A DNA stretch of 64,000 bases from Staphylococcus shinii (GCF_017583065.1 NZ_JAGEVL010000001.1:310001-374000), one strand, 5' to 3'; numbered from the stretch's first letter, positions 18,895-29,438 are shown. The notes: generated from the sequence alone by a model not told the origin. Numbers and translations: made by a program.

Positions 18895-20025
18895 ATGATA
18901 AATAAACAACGACTTATAAATACTTTCTTAGAATTAGTACAAATCAATTCTGAAAGTGGTAAGGAACAAGCTATACAACAATTCCTTAAAGCCAAATTTG
19001 AAACTTTAAACGTTATTGTAGAAGAAGATAAAGCAAGTGTTAACGAGGGTTTGGGAGCTAATAATTTAGTGTGTACGTTAAAAGCTACAGAAAATATGGA
19101 CAATGTAGATAAAGTGTATTTTACAAGTCATATGGACACAGTAACACCAGGCGTTGATATTAAACCACAAATCAAAGAGGATGGATACATATATTCTGAT
19201 GGTACAACTATTCTAGGCGCTGATGACAAGGCTGGATTGGCAGCTATTTTAGAGCTTGTACAAACAATAAATGACCATGAATTATCACATGGTCAAATAC
19301 AATTTGTTATAACAGTAGGTGAAGAATCTGGATTAGAGGGAGCGAAAGCATTAGACTATACATTATTGGATGCTGATTATGGTTATGCAATTGATGCAAG
19401 TGTTGATGTTGGAAAGACGGTTACACACGCTCCTACACAAATGAAAGTAAATGCAACGATATATGGTAAAACTGCACATGCAAGCACACCTAACAAGGGT
19501 ATAAGTGCAATTAATATTGCAGCAAAAGCAGTTAGTGAAATGAAGTTAGGTCAAATAGATGAGTTTACGACCGCTAATATCGGACGCTTTGAAGGGGGCT
19601 CTGCTACAAATATTGTTGCAGATAAAGTTACACTTAAAGCAGAAGCGCGTTCACATTCAGAGACAAGTATACAAACTCAAGTTGAACATATGCAGTCTGT
19701 TTTCAAAGAAACAGCTCAAAAATATGGTTGTACTGCTGATGTTGAAATAATAAAAAGTTACCCAGGTTTTGAAATTGCAGATGAGGCACTAGTGACTAAA
19801 GTAGCTAAATCGAGCGCTGTCGCTTTAGGATTAGCTCCTGAAGCTGTAATAGCTAGCGGTGGTTCGGATGGCAACATCATAAATCAGTTAGGTATTCCAA
19901 CTGTAATTTTAGGAGTAGGGTATGAGAATATCCATACCACTGACGAACGTATGCCAATCAGTTCATTAAACTTGTTAGCAGAACAATTAATTAAGATTAT
20001 TGAAATAATTAGTCAGAAATCTTAA
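18895..20025 (+). CDS. M20 family peptidase, PepT-like (YqjE type)
   Basis: This 376-residue di-zinc aminopeptidase-like protein has YFTSHMDTVTPG, ILGADDKAGLAAIL, VGEESGLEGAKALD, the lid-domain GKTAHASTPNKGISAI and the C-terminal GGSDGN and GYENIHTTDE motifs. These contain the expected metal ligands. It resembles the tripeptidase branch of M20 more than carboxypeptidases or ArgE/DapE. It would act on small peptides in the cytosol; substrate not determined. Ribosome binding site GGGGAA precedes the ATG. Confidence 0.88.
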   Translation: MINKQRLINTFLELVQINSESGKEQAIQQFLKAKFETLNVIVEEDKASVNEGLGANNLVCTLKATENMDNVDKVYFTSHMDTVTPGVDIKPQIKEDGYIYSDGTTILGADDKAGLAAILELVQTINDHELSHGQIQFVITVGEESGLEGAKALDYTLLDADYGYAIDASVDVGKTVTHAPTQMKVNATIYGKTAHASTPNKGISAINIAAKAVSEMKLGQIDEFTTANIGRFEGGSATNIVADKVTLKAEARSHSETSIQTQVEHMQSVFKETAQKYGCTADVEIIKSYPGFEIADEALVTKVAKSSAVALGLAPEAVIASGGSDGNIINQLGIPTVILGVGYENIHTTDERMPISSLNLLAEQLIKIIEIISQKS

Positions 20026-20099
20026 AACTGATTAAGTGAATATTCTTACGTCTTTATGATACAATATACTAGAAAACTTTAATAAGAGAGGTTAGTAAT

Positions 20100-21509
20100 A
20101 TGACACAACAAATTGGTGTAGTAGGTTTAGCCGTAATGGGTAAAAACCTTGCTTGGAATATTGAATCACGTGGATATAGCGTTTCTGTTTTTAATCGCTC
20201 ATCTGCAAAAACGGATGAAATGGTTACAGAATCTGAAGGTAAAAACATACATCCAACATACTCTATAGAGGAATTTGTTAATTCTCTAGAAAAACCCCGC
20301 AAAATTTTACTAATGGTTAAAGCTGGCCCTGCAACAGACGCAACAATTGATAGCTTGTTACCATTATTAGATAACGATGATATCTTAATTGATGGTGGTA
20401 ATACGAACTATCAAGATACTATTAGACGTAATAAAGCACTTGCTGAGAGCGGTGTTAACTTTATTGGAATGGGTGTATCTGGTGGTGAAGTTGGTGCGTT
20501 AACTGGACCTTCATTAATGCCAGGCGGTCAAGAAGACGCATTCGATAAAGTCAGTCATATTTTAGAATCAATCTCAGCTAAAGCTGATGACGGTGCTGCT
20601 TGTGTCGCTTATATCGGCCCTAATGGTGCTGGTCACTATGTAAAAATGGTGCACAACGGTATTGAATACGCAGATATGCAATTAATTGCAGAAAGTTATG
20701 CAATGATGAAAGATTTACTAGGCATGTCTCATGAAGAAATTTCAAAAACTTTTAAAGATTGGAATGCTGGCGAATTATCAAGTTATTTAATCGAAATTAC
20801 TGGTGATATCTTCACTAAATTAGATGAAGGTAAAGACGAAGCTTTAGTAGAACAAATTCTTGATACTGCAGGCCAAAAAGGCACAGGTAAATGGACATCA
20901 ATCAACGCTTTAGAATTAGGTATTCCATTAACAATTATTACTGAGTCAGTATTTGCTCGTTTTATTTCTTCAATTAAAGAAGAGCGTGTTAATGCTTCTA
21001 AACAATTAAATGGTCCAAGTGCTAAATTCGAAGGTAACAAAGATGAATTCCTTGAAAAAATTCGTAAAGCGCTATATATGAGCAAAATTTGTTCATATGC
21101 ACAAGGTTTTGCTCAAATGAGAAAAGCTAGTGAAGATAACGAATGGAATTTAAAATTAGGCGAATTAGCTATGATTTGGCGTGAAGGTTGTATTATTCGT
21201 GCACAATTCTTACAAAAAATTAAAGAAGCATATGATAATGATACTGAATTACAGAACTTATTATTAGACCCATACTTTAAAGATATTGTAACTAATTATC
21301 AAGATGCATTACGTGACGTAGTTGCAACTGGTGTTCAAAACGGTGTACCGACGCCAGGTTTCTCTGCAAGTATTAACTATTATGATAGTTACCGCTCAGA
21401 AAACTTACCAGCTAACTTAATCCAAGCTCAACGTGACTATTTTGGAGCACATACTTATGAGCGTAAAGATCGCGATGGCGTATTCCATACACAATGGATT
21501 GAAGATTAA
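20100..21509 (+). CDS. gnd: 6-phosphogluconate dehydrogenase, decarboxylating (NADP)
   Basis: This 469-residue enzyme makes ribulose 5-phosphate, CO2 and NADPH. It has the N-terminal dinucleotide fold ([16 protein letters not shown]), [21 protein letters not shown], the catalytic region [18 protein letters not shown] and the C-terminal [14 protein letters not shown] tail. Length is that of the dimeric GndA type. A TGATACAAT extended -10 lies about 40 bp upstream. zwf is 4.5 kb away on the other strand. Confidence 0.98.
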   Translation: MTQQIGVVGLAVMGKNLAWNIESRGYSVSVFNRSSAKTDEMVTESEGKNIHPTYSIEEFVNSLEKPRKILLMVKAGPATDATIDSLLPLLDNDDILIDGGNTNYQDTIRRNKALAESGVNFIGMGVSGGEVGALTGPSLMPGGQEDAFDKVSHILESISAKADDGAACVAYIGPNGAGHYVKMVHNGIEYADMQLIAESYAMMKDLLGMSHEEISKTFKDWNAGELSSYLIEITGDIFTKLDEGKDEALVEQILDTAGQKGTGKWTSINALELGIPLTIITESVFARFISSIKEERVNASKQLNGPSAKFEGNKDEFLEKIRKALYMSKICSYAQGFAQMRKASEDNEWNLKLGELAMIWREGCIIRAQFLQKIKEAYDNDTELQNLLLDPYFKDIVTNYQDALRDVVATGVQNGVPTPGFSASINYYDSYRSENLPANLIQAQRDYFGAHTYERKDRDGVFHTQWIED

Positions 21510-21534
21510 GATTAACGTTTGATTTTATTAATAT

Positions 21535-21583
21535 AAACTACCCGTAGCTAGAGACATATGTCATTAGTTACGGGTAGTTTTTT
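21535..21583 (+). terminator. Terminator after gnd
   Basis: Sixteen-base arms (21535-21550, 21565-21580) with one G-U pair surround a loop that itself contains GAGACATATGTC, followed by TTTTTT. Confidence 0.9.
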
Positions 21584-21622
21584 ATATACTGTATTACTTT
21601 ATAAATATAAAAACAACCAATT

Positions 21623-21638
21623 ATGCAAGCGTTTGCAT
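21623..21638. promoter_or_regulatory. Palindromic cre / MalR-type operator before malR
   Basis: ATGCAAGCGTTTGCAT fits the catabolite-response element pattern WTGNAANCGNWWNCAW at every position and is palindromic apart from the central CG-containing pair. A TTGACA (21646-21651) follows 7 bases later and malR starts at 21728. A LacI-family protein (CcpA or MalR itself) is the expected binder; which one cannot be told from sequence. Confidence 0.75.
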
Positions 21639-21727
21639 AATTTCTTTGACATGCCGAATATCTTTAATTATTATAAATGTTAGTAACATAAATTTTTTAT
21701 TATGCAACTAAATAAAGGACGGCATAT

Positions 21728-22741
21728 ATGGTCACTATTAAAGATATTGCTCAAGCAGCAAATGTTTCAGCTTCAACCGTTTCAAGAGTAGTTAGTGGTA
21801 ATCCTAAAATTAGTAAGCACACACGTGAAAAAGTTAAGGACACTATGAAATCGTTGAATTATCTACCAAACCAAGCGGCAAGAACCTTGGCAACTAAACA
21901 TTCGAATACAATTGGCATTATACAAAAATCTGGTTCCATTAAAGACAGACAAAACCCATTTGTTTTAGACGTGCTTTCAGGTATTTTTAGTGAATGCAAA
22001 AATCATGGTTATTCAACAATTCCAACTACAAACACTCAGAGCAAAGGAATAGAACTAGAAGTACAGGAAATGATTCATTATCATTCTGTAGATGGTTTTA
22101 TAGTGCTTTATTCCAAAAAAGATAATCCTATAATTGATATATTAAAAGCACATGCTCTGCCGTACGTAGTCATTGGCAAGTCATTGACAAATGATGAGGT
22201 CATACATATAGACAATGACAATGTGCGTGCCTCAGAATTATTAACACGACATTTAATTGATAAAAGGCACAAAAACTTTTTGTTTATTGCAGAATCTGGT
22301 GACTACGAAGTTGTAAAAGATAGGATAGCAGGACATCTAAAAGCTATAGAACAAGAAAGCTTAGTTACTGATATTGTATATTTTGATAAAAATCGTGAAC
22401 ATATCAGATCATATTTTCAAGGGCTCATTGATTATCGTGCATTACCGTCAGTCGTAATCACCTCTGATACGCTATTAAATCATTTAGTATTAAGTATTTT
22501 TTATGAGTTAAAGTTGCATATCCCTACAGACATCCAAACGGCAACATTTAATGATTCTTATTTAAATGCATTTGCATCTCCGCCGCAAATAACAGTTGAT
22601 ATCTATCCCAAATTACTCGGCGAAGTAGCAGCAGAATCATTACTAAACGTTATACAGGGACGAGAGATAGTAGGATTTAATAAATTAATACAAACAACAA
22701 TTATTGAACGTGAATCAACCACAACTATTCAGGAGGTATAG
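21728..22741 (+). CDS. malR: LacI family regulator, maltose operon repressor
   Basis: This 337-residue protein has the N-terminal LacI helix-turn-helix (TIKDIAQAANVSASTVSRV) with hinge helix (NYLPNQAARTLA), then a periplasmic-binding-protein-like effector domain (GIIQKSG, HYHSVDGFIVLY, ERESTT at the end). It is one base from the malA ATG and cotranscribed with it. The staphylococcal malR-malA pair controls maltose use; the inducer is inferred. Confidence 0.9.
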   Translation: MVTIKDIAQAANVSASTVSRVVSGNPKISKHTREKVKDTMKSLNYLPNQAARTLATKHSNTIGIIQKSGSIKDRQNPFVLDVLSGIFSECKNHGYSTIPTTNTQSKGIELEVQEMIHYHSVDGFIVLYSKKDNPIIDILKAHALPYVVIGKSLTNDEVIHIDNDNVRASELLTRHLIDKRHKNFLFIAESGDYEVVKDRIAGHLKAIEQESLVTDIVYFDKNREHIRSYFQGLIDYRALPSVVITSDTLLNHLVLSIFYELKLHIPTDIQTATFNDSYLNAFASPPQITVDIYPKLLGEVAAESLLNVIQGREIVGFNKLIQTTIIERESTTTIQEV

Positions 22742-22742
22742 T

Positions 22743-24392
22743 ATGAACAAACAATGGTGGAAAGAAGCAGTAGCGTATCAAGTTTATCCAAGAAGTTTTA
22801 ATGATTCTAACAATGATGGGATTGGTGATTTGCCTGGTGTTATTGAACAGTTAGATTACCTAAAAGACCTAGGAATTGATGTAATTTGGTTAAGTCCTAT
22901 GTATAAATCACCTAATGATGATAACGGCTATGATATTAGTGATTATACTGATATCATGGATGAATTTGGAACAATGGATGATTTTAATTTATTGTTAGAC
23001 AGTATACATCGACGTGGTATGAAATTGATTCTTGATTTAGTAGTTAACCACACTTCTGATGAGCATCCGTGGTTTATAGAATCTAAATCTAGTAAAGATA
23101 ACCCTAAACGTGATTGGTATATTTGGCAAGAACCAAAATCGGATGGGACAGAACCTAATAATTGGGAAAGTATATTTAATGGTTCTACATGGGAATATGA
23201 CGAAACAACAGGTGAATATTATTTTCACTTATTTAGCAAAAAACAACCCGACTTAAATTGGGATAATGAAGAGGTTCGTCATGCTATTTTCGAAATGATG
23301 AATTGGTGGTTTGAAAAAGGAATTGACGGTTTTAGAGTGGATGCTATAACTCACATTAAAAAATCATTTCAAGCAGGTGATTTACCTGTACCAGAAGGCA
23401 AAACTTATGCACCTGCATTTGACGTGGATATGAATCAACCTGGAATTCAAAGCTGGTTGCAAGAAATGAAAGATAAATCTTTAAGTCAGTATGACATTAT
23501 GACAGTAGGTGAAGCGAATGGTGTCAATCCTAATAATGCAGTGGAATGGGTAGGAGAAGAAGAAGGTAAGTTTAATATGATATTCCAATTTGAGCATTTA
23601 GGATTGTGGAACACTGGCGATTCTAAATTTGACGTCAAAGCTTACAAAGACGTTCTGAATAGATGGCAGAAACAATTAGAAAATATAGGTTGGAACGCAT
23701 TATTTATAGAGAACCATGACCAACCTCGTCGCGTATCAACATGGGGAGATGATCAAAATTATTGGTATGAATCGGCTACAAGTCATGCCTTAGTGTATTT
23801 TTTACAACAAGGCACGCCTTTTATTTATCAAGGACAAGAAATTGGAATGACAAATTATCCTTTTGAGAGCGTTGAAACATTTAATGATGTCGCAGTAGTA
23901 AACGAATATAATATTGTAAAGTCGCAAAACGGAGATGTATCTGCATTATTGGAGAAACATAAAATGGAAAACAGAGATAATTCAAGGACGCCAATGCAAT
24001 GGAGCAATCAAACAAATGGCGGTTTTTCTGAACATAGACCTTGGTTTCCAGTAAACCCAAATTATAAAAAAATTAATGTTGCTAATCAGCAACAAGATCC
24101 AAACTCAATATTAAACTTTTATAAATCATTAATTGTTTTAAAAAAATCTGATGATATATACACATATGGTACGTTTAACTTAGTAGATAAGAATAATGAA
24201 CAAGTATTTGCTTATACGAGAACTTTAAGCAACAAACAAGTATTAATTGTAGCTAATTTAACAAATCAAACCGCTAAACTTAAATATGATGAATCATTAA
24301 ATCAGAATAATATTTTACTTCATAATTATAAAGATAAATCAATAAATATTAATGCTATCAAGCCTTTTGAAGCATTTGTTGTTTCCATCTAA
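22743..24392 (+). CDS. malA: Alpha-glucosidase (GH13), maltose/isomaltose hydrolase
   Basis: This 549-residue GH13 enzyme begins MNKQWWKEAVAYQVYPRSF. Catalytic residues are visible: nucleophile Asp200 in GFRVDAITH, acid/base Glu257 in TVGEANG and Asp326 in ENHDQPR. Conserved region I is DLVVNHTSDEHPWF, the oligo-1,6-glucosidase/alpha-glucosidase form. No signal peptide, so it works on sugars already imported. The ATG at 22743 with GGAGG just upstream is the start; the earlier in-frame ATG at 22704 lies inside malR. Confidence 0.93.
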   Translation: MNKQWWKEAVAYQVYPRSFNDSNNDGIGDLPGVIEQLDYLKDLGIDVIWLSPMYKSPNDDNGYDISDYTDIMDEFGTMDDFNLLLDSIHRRGMKLILDLVVNHTSDEHPWFIESKSSKDNPKRDWYIWQEPKSDGTEPNNWESIFNGSTWEYDETTGEYYFHLFSKKQPDLNWDNEEVRHAIFEMMNWWFEKGIDGFRVDAITHIKKSFQAGDLPVPEGKTYAPAFDVDMNQPGIQSWLQEMKDKSLSQYDIMTVGEANGVNPNNAVEWVGEEEGKFNMIFQFEHLGLWNTGDSKFDVKAYKDVLNRWQKQLENIGWNALFIENHDQPRRVSTWGDDQNYWYESATSHALVYFLQQGTPFIYQGQEIGMTNYPFESVETFNDVAVVNEYNIVKSQNGDVSALLEKHKMENRDNSRTPMQWSNQTNGGFSEHRPWFPVNPNYKKINVANQQQDPNSILNFYKSLIVLKKSDDIYTYGTFNLVDKNNEQVFAYTRTLSNKQVLIVANLTNQTAKLKYDESLNQNNILLHNYKDKSININAIKPFEAFVVSI

Positions 24393-24707
24393 TAAATAAC
24401 TTTTGATAAAAGTATAAACCAACTAATAAAGGATCGCTTATAAAAAAGTATAGGTTAACGTGACCTAAATTAATAATAAGATAACACTTTCCTATACTAA
24501 AAATGATGTTTTAATTGTATTAGATGTTTGATTTGGTTGTGCTTTTAATTTAAAATTTGGTAACTTTTGAAATATTATGGAAAATATATCTATTTAAATT
24601 TTACTACTAGCAAAGCGCTTGTCTTTGATAGTAGTATTTTATTTGAGTATTTTTGAGATATTCATACTTACACAAAACATATTTTCAAATATTCACAAGA
24701 ACACTAC
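24393..24707. other. Convergent gap between malA and the AraC regulator
   Basis: There is no supported ORF. It holds two hairpins: AGTATAGG/CCTATACT (24447-24498), probably for malA, and a longer one at 24602-24636. Confidence 0.5.
24602..24636. terminator. Bidirectional terminator between malA and the AraC regulator
   Basis: Fourteen-base arms TACTACTAGCAAAG and CTTTGATAGTAGTA match at 13 positions, with T-rich sequence on the plus side. It lies between two convergent genes. Confidence 0.7.
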
Positions 24708-25580
24708 TTAATAATCATCAGTTAAATATTGTTCTTGATCAACAGGCATCCATAATTGAACTTTAGTAAATGGGTCGTCAAATGAAATATCAAAAGGATA
24801 AATCTCTACATAAAGACTATTATGTTCGTATGGTAAAGTCATCTGTAAACTAGTTTCAATATAATACCAAGCTTCATTTACAACGTAATCAAGTTCACCT
24901 TGCAAATTAAATTTTGCGTATTGTCTTTCCGGTAAAAAACGACTTTCTAGATGAGCAGGGTATCTTTCACTTGGAACGCCAACAAATATTTCCATACCTT
25001 CATCTAATGGGCAGTTAACGACAAACAAGTCATGAGGACTAATATCATTATAGCGTTGAAGTTCTATTATTTTCCCGTCATTAAGTAAATCTTCTAAAAA
25101 ATCTGGTACTTTAAATGGATTTTCTAAATCATCTGAATCCACAAACTGAGCATAACCGACTAATGAAATACCTTGTGTATCTTCTAAACGATAAGCATTC
25201 GGTGGCTTTTCTGTTGTTGTAAGTTTGATATAAAGCCTAGCTTGCATTTTTAATTCATCACGTTTTGTATTTACTTGTATAGGCGAGACACCATGAAAGT
25301 CACTGAAGTCATTAGCAAATTCATTTGTATTAGTGTAATTATACTTTTTTGCAACATCTACTAAACGACTTGAACCACTAATAATTTCTTTAGCTGCCAA
25401 GGTCATTCTACGAGCTCTAGCGTATTCAGTGGGTGATTGACCAACTATCATTTTAAACGATTGATCAAGATGATAAGGTGAAAGACCAACGTAATCACTG
25501 AGTGACTGCAAATGAAAAGGCTCTAGCAAATGATCCTCAATATAAACAATTGCCTGTTGTATTTGCTTGATAACGTCCAA
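24708..25580 (-). CDS. AraC family regulator with GyrI-like effector domain
   Basis: This 290-residue protein has an N-terminal AraC/XylS double helix-turn-helix (about 1-105, with LSDYVGLSPYHLDQSFK and AKKYNYTNTNEFANDFSDFHG) and a C-terminal GyrI/effector-binding domain (about 115-290). The start is taken as TTG at 25580 (MDVIKQIQQ), since AGGAG lies 8 bases before it and overlaps the alternative GTG at 25589. It has its own leader and terminator, so it is a single-gene unit; the ligand and targets are unknown. AraC-GyrI fusions often sense small hydrophobic or cationic compounds. Confidence 0.85.
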   Translation of the reverse strand: MDVIKQIQQAIVYIEDHLLEPFHLQSLSDYVGLSPYHLDQSFKMIVGQSPTEYARARRMTLAAKEIISGSSRLVDVAKKYNYTNTNEFANDFSDFHGVSPIQVNTKRDELKMQARLYIKLTTTEKPPNAYRLEDTQGISLVGYAQFVDSDDLENPFKVPDFLEDLLNDGKIIELQRYNDISPHDLFVVNCPLDEGMEIFVGVPSERYPAHLESRFLPERQYAKFNLQGELDYVVNEAWYYIETSLQMTLPYEHNSLYVEIYPFDISFDDPFTKVQLWMPVDQEQYLTDDY

Positions 25581-25977
25581 AACTTTCACTCCTAATTTTC
25601 AATTAACTACATTTCAATTTTAAAAACTATTTAATGCTATATCTATATATTTTACATATTTACTAATTAAGTATATTCTACATCATTTTCGATGCACTTA
25701 CATCTGAAAAATATTTAATAGGGTAAAATGTAAATAACTGTTCTTAATCTACTTTTCACTTCAATAAATTAAATAATAACACAAAAAAGATATAAGAAAA
25801 AAGAGAGCGAGACCGAAATCAAATATTTATAATTGATTTCACGTCATGCTCTCTTTATATAAATCTGTTAATAACCTAAATTGATAGAATAGTTAATATA
25901 GTGAACTCTAAACTGTGGTACCTTAAAAAAGATAATATTTGTGTTATTTAATAATCTATGATTCACACAAATATAAT
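25581..25977. other. Intergenic region between zwf and the AraC regulator
   Basis: This region has no supported ORF. It contains the zwf terminator (25800-25855) and the promoter side of the AraC gene. Confidence 0.5.
25800..25855 (-). terminator. Terminator after zwf
   Basis: Arms AAAGAGAGC...GAAATCAA and TTGATTTC...GCTCTCTTT pair around a small internal loop; on the minus strand the stem is followed by TTTTTT. Confidence 0.8.
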
Positions 25978-27462
25978 TTAATGAATATCATCCCACCAAT
26001 GGAAGCCATCTCTACTTAATAATAAATCACTTTCTAACGGACCATTAGAACCTGATTCGTAATTAGGGAATTCTGGTTCATTTTGGTTCCATTCTTCTTG
26101 TATTGCATCTACAAACTTCCAAGTAGATTTTAACTCTTCCCAATGTGTAAAGTTTGTAGCATCACCATTTAAACAATCGAAAAGTAAGTTTTCATACGCA
26201 TCTACTGTATTCATCTTATCTTGTGCACTCATTGCGTAAGATAATTGTACAGGTTCTGTTTCAATGCCTTGAACATTTTTCTTAGCATTCAAATGTAGCG
26301 ATACACCTTCATTAGGTTGGATATTAATAACAAGTAAATTTGAATCTAATTTTTTATCTGTTTCATAATATAAATTCATAGGAACTTCTTTAAATTCAAC
26401 AACAACTTGAATCGTCTTGCTCTTCATTCGTTTACCAGTTCTAATATAGAACGGCACGCCAGCCCATCTAAAATTGTCGATAGTTAATTTTCCTGATACA
26501 AATGTAGGCGTTGTAGAATCTTCAGCAACTCTATCTTCATCTCTATATTTAGGAACTTTATTACCGTCAATTGTACCCTCGTCATATTGCCCACGAACAA
26601 AGTTGTGTCGCACTTCTTCTGCTTCAAGTTTACGTAATGATTTTAATGCTTTAACTTTTTCTGCTCTAATGTCTTCACTATTTAAGCTGATTGGCGCTTC
26701 CATAGCAAGTAGGGCGACCATTTGTAACATGTGGTTTTGTACCATATCTTTTAGCGCACCACTAGACTCATAATAGCCACCTCTATCTTCGACACCAAGC
26801 ACTTCTGAAGATGTGACTTGAATATTAGAAATATATTTATTGTTCCAAAGCGGTTCAAACATTGCATTGGCAAAACGTAACACTTCAATATTCTGCACCA
26901 TATCTTTGCCTAAGTAATGATCGATACGATAAATTTCTTCCTCTTTAAACGAACGACGTAATTGCTCGTTTAATTGTTCAGCTGATGCTAAATCTGTACC
27001 AAATGGTTTTTCAATAACTAAACGTTTGAAGCCTGTTGTATCTGTTAATCCAGATGATTTCAAATAATCTGAAATTACACCGAAGAATTTAGGTGCCATA
27101 GCTAAATAAAATAGTCTATTTCCATTTAGCTGGAATTCATTGTCGAGTCTATTACTTACTTCTAGTAATGATTGATAACTCGCTTCATCACTAACATCAT
27201 GCTTATGATAAAAAACGTGTTCCATAAATTTATCTAAATGTTTTGTATCTTTAACATGTTCTTGTATTGATGACTTCACTTGATTACGGAAATCATCATT
27301 TGTTAAGTCTCTTCTACCAATACCAATTATAGCAACTTGCTCATTTAAATTTTCTTGTTGATATAAATGGAACAATGACGGGAATAATTTTCTATGACTC
27401 AAATCCCCAGTTGCACCAAAAATTGTTATTAAGCATGGAATGTCTTTATTTTTAGTATTCAA
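25978..27462 (-). CDS. zwf: Glucose-6-phosphate 1-dehydrogenase
   Basis: This 494-residue enzyme catalyses the first oxidative pentose-phosphate step, giving NADPH. It has the nucleotide fold ITIFGATGDLSHRKLFPSL, the active-site RIDHYLGKDMVQN and the substrate-binding FYIRTGKRM. The TTG at 27462 (MNTKNKDIPCLIT) is chosen because GAGG lies 8 bases upstream and it gives the length I recall for the S. aureus protein; an ATG at 27510 has no suitable ribosome site. It is divergent from rnz. Confidence 0.96.
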   Translation of the reverse strand: MNTKNKDIPCLITIFGATGDLSHRKLFPSLFHLYQQENLNEQVAIIGIGRRDLTNDDFRNQVKSSIQEHVKDTKHLDKFMEHVFYHKHDVSDEASYQSLLEVSNRLDNEFQLNGNRLFYLAMAPKFFGVISDYLKSSGLTDTTGFKRLVIEKPFGTDLASAEQLNEQLRRSFKEEEIYRIDHYLGKDMVQNIEVLRFANAMFEPLWNNKYISNIQVTSSEVLGVEDRGGYYESSGALKDMVQNHMLQMVALLAMEAPISLNSEDIRAEKVKALKSLRKLEAEEVRHNFVRGQYDEGTIDGNKVPKYRDEDRVAEDSTTPTFVSGKLTIDNFRWAGVPFYIRTGKRMKSKTIQVVVEFKEVPMNLYYETDKKLDSNLLVINIQPNEGVSLHLNAKKNVQGIETEPVQLSYAMSAQDKMNTVDAYENLLFDCLNGDATNFTHWEELKSTWKFVDAIQEEWNQNEPEFPNYESGSNGPLESDLLLSRDGFHWWDDIH

Positions 27463-27612
27463 GATCAAAACCTCAATTCTTTTTATAAATCTGTATTTAT
27501 TATAGAACAATAATCAAACATGTTCCTACCATTTTGCTTAAAAGAATTTATTTTTAATATATTTTTTATTCTTTTCTGTGATAAAATGTGAACAAGAAGA
27601 GGAGGCATATGC

Positions 27613-28533
27613 ATGGAAATCACATTTTTTGGTACGAGTGCTGGTCTACCAACAAAAGAACGTAATACACAAGCTATTGCTTTAAATTTGGAACCATATT
27701 CCAATAGTATCTGGTTATTTGATGTAGGTGAGGGTACACAACACCAAATCTTACACCATTCTATAAAATTAGGTAAAGTTGATCATATTTTTATTACGCA
27801 TATGCATGGTGATCATATTTTTGGGTTACCCGGTTTATTAACAAGCAGATCTTTTCAAGGGGGCGAAGGAAAGCCTTTAACTGTCATTGGACCAAAAGGA
27901 ATTAAAGCATTTATAGAAACGACTTTGCAGTTATCTGAATCAAAATTAAATTATCCAATTACATACATAGAAATAGAAGATCATTTGTCGTATCAAAACA
28001 ATGGCTTTAATGTAGAAGCCCATATGCTAAATCATGGTATACCATCATTTGGTTATCGAATAGAAGCGCCTTATACATCTGGAAAAATTGATGTAGCTGC
28101 CCTTAAAAAAATCGGACTTGAGCCAGGACCTAAATACCAAGAAGTTAAAAACAATGAAACTTTTGAATATAACGGCGAAATCTATACTTCGAAAGATTTT
28201 AAAGGAGATGCGACCAAAGGACCGGTTATCGCCATTTTTGGTGACACTATGCCATGTAACAATGAAGCGATTATTGCAGATAAGGCAACGGTCATGGTCC
28301 ATGAAAGTACTTATATTGAAGGTGACAAATCTTTAGCAAATAATTACCATCATAGCCATATCGAAGATGTGTTTGATTTAATAGAAACAGCACAAGTGGA
28401 ATATAGTTTAATTACACATTTGAGTAATAGATATACTCTGGATGAAATAGAGGAGATTAGTTTATCACTTAAATCAAAACCTTCAACGCCGCCATTTACT
28501 TTCGTTAAAGATTTTGATTCTTGGACATTTTAA
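27613..28533 (+). CDS. rnz: Ribonuclease Z
   Basis: This 306-residue metallo-beta-lactamase-fold nuclease processes tRNA 3' ends. The zinc motif is [13 protein letters not shown] (His63, His65, Asp67, His68), with [23 protein letters not shown] and ITHLSNRY supplying further ligands and an exosite-like region in between. It starts with GAGGAGG 8 bases upstream and is divergent from zwf. Confidence 0.96.
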   Translation: MEITFFGTSAGLPTKERNTQAIALNLEPYSNSIWLFDVGEGTQHQILHHSIKLGKVDHIFITHMHGDHIFGLPGLLTSRSFQGGEGKPLTVIGPKGIKAFIETTLQLSESKLNYPITYIEIEDHLSYQNNGFNVEAHMLNHGIPSFGYRIEAPYTSGKIDVAALKKIGLEPGPKYQEVKNNETFEYNGEIYTSKDFKGDATKGPVIAIFGDTMPCNNEAIIADKATVMVHESTYIEGDKSLANNYHHSHIEDVFDLIETAQVEYSLITHLSNRYTLDEIEEISLSLKSKPSTPPFTFVKDFDSWTF

Positions 28534-28544
28534 TTATTCATATA

Positions 28545-28585
28545 AAAAAGTGGTTGAGACCGAACAAATGTCTCAACCACTTTTT
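28545..28585. terminator. Bidirectional terminator between rnz and proC
   Basis: AAAAAGTGGTTGAGAC pairs with GTCTCAACCACTTTTT around a short loop; A and T tracts on both sides serve both convergent genes. It shares the GAGAC/GTCTC core with other terminators here. Confidence 0.9.
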
Positions 28586-28622
28586 ATTAATTTTTAACAA
28601 ACGTCTATTTAGCTAAAGATGA

Positions 28623-29438
28623 TTATTCATCATCTTGATTTGATAATTCAACACTTCGATTGACTGCTGCTTTTAAACAGTCTTCAAACACACTTTCTAA
28701 GTCATGTTGGCTTAACGCATTTAATCCAGCTTGTGTTGTACCGCCTTTAGAAGTGATATTCTTTCTTAGTTGTTCCATACTTAATTCTGAACGTTCAATC
28801 ATTTTACTTGTTCCAATTATTAAATTACGAATAGATTCTTCGACTTGTGCTTTTTCAAGACCTAATCTAGTCCCAGCAGTAACGTACTGTTCAAAAACGT
28901 GATATAAAAATGCTGGTCCACTTCCAGTAATCGCAGTCACTTGATGTAAGTTATCTTCAGAGACTTCTATTGCTGAACCAAATGCATTAATTAAACTATC
29001 AACTTCTTCTTTTGATTTTGCACCAAAGTTATTAGAAAAACTAATACCCGTCACAGAATGACCTACGTGCGCATTCGTATTTGGCATAATACGTGCAACC
29101 GGGCTATCAAAATCTAATTTTTCGCGAATATAACTAATTGGTAAACCAGCCATAATTGATATAAACTTATTATTTTCAACAATATAAGGTTTAATTCTAT
29201 CTGCTAATTCATCAAAATCATACGGTTTTGTCCCTAAGAATACATAATCTGCGTCTTTTAATAAAGCTTTATCATCATAGCTGTAATTGACGCCTAATTC
29301 ATCAGCATATTCTTTTAGCGCAACTTCATTTGAACGATTTGTTAAATATATATCGTTAGAATCAATAACATTTGAATTAACGATACCTGTAAAAATTGCA
29401 TGTGCCATATTACCAGCACCATAAAATACTAGTTTCAT
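28623..29438 (-). CDS. proC: Pyrroline-5-carboxylate reductase
   Basis: This 271-residue enzyme reduces pyrroline-5-carboxylate to proline. The N-terminal Rossmann motif is VFYGAGNMAHAIFTGI; ARIMPNTNAHVG, ITGSGPAFLYH and the C-terminal TSKGGTTQAGL signature are all present. GAGGAAGTG precedes the ATG. It is a single-gene unit facing rnz. Confidence 0.96.
   Translation of the reverse strand: MKLVFYGAGNMAHAIFTGIVNSNVIDSNDIYLTNRSNEVALKEYADELGVNYSYDDKALLKDADYVFLGTKPYDFDELADRIKPYIVENNKFISIMAGLPISYIREKLDFDSPVARIMPNTNAHVGHSVTGISFSNNFGAKSKEEVDSLINAFGSAIEVSEDNLHQVTAITGSGPAFLYHVFEQYVTAGTRLGLEKAQVEESIRNLIIGTSKMIERSELSMEQLRKNITSKGGTTQAGLNALSQHDLESVFEDCLKAAVNRSVELSNQDDE

Noticed and set aside
27483-27704. 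Minus-strand ORF over the zwf-rnz promoter region
   Set aside because: It overlaps the start of rnz and the ribosome site region, and resembles no protein.
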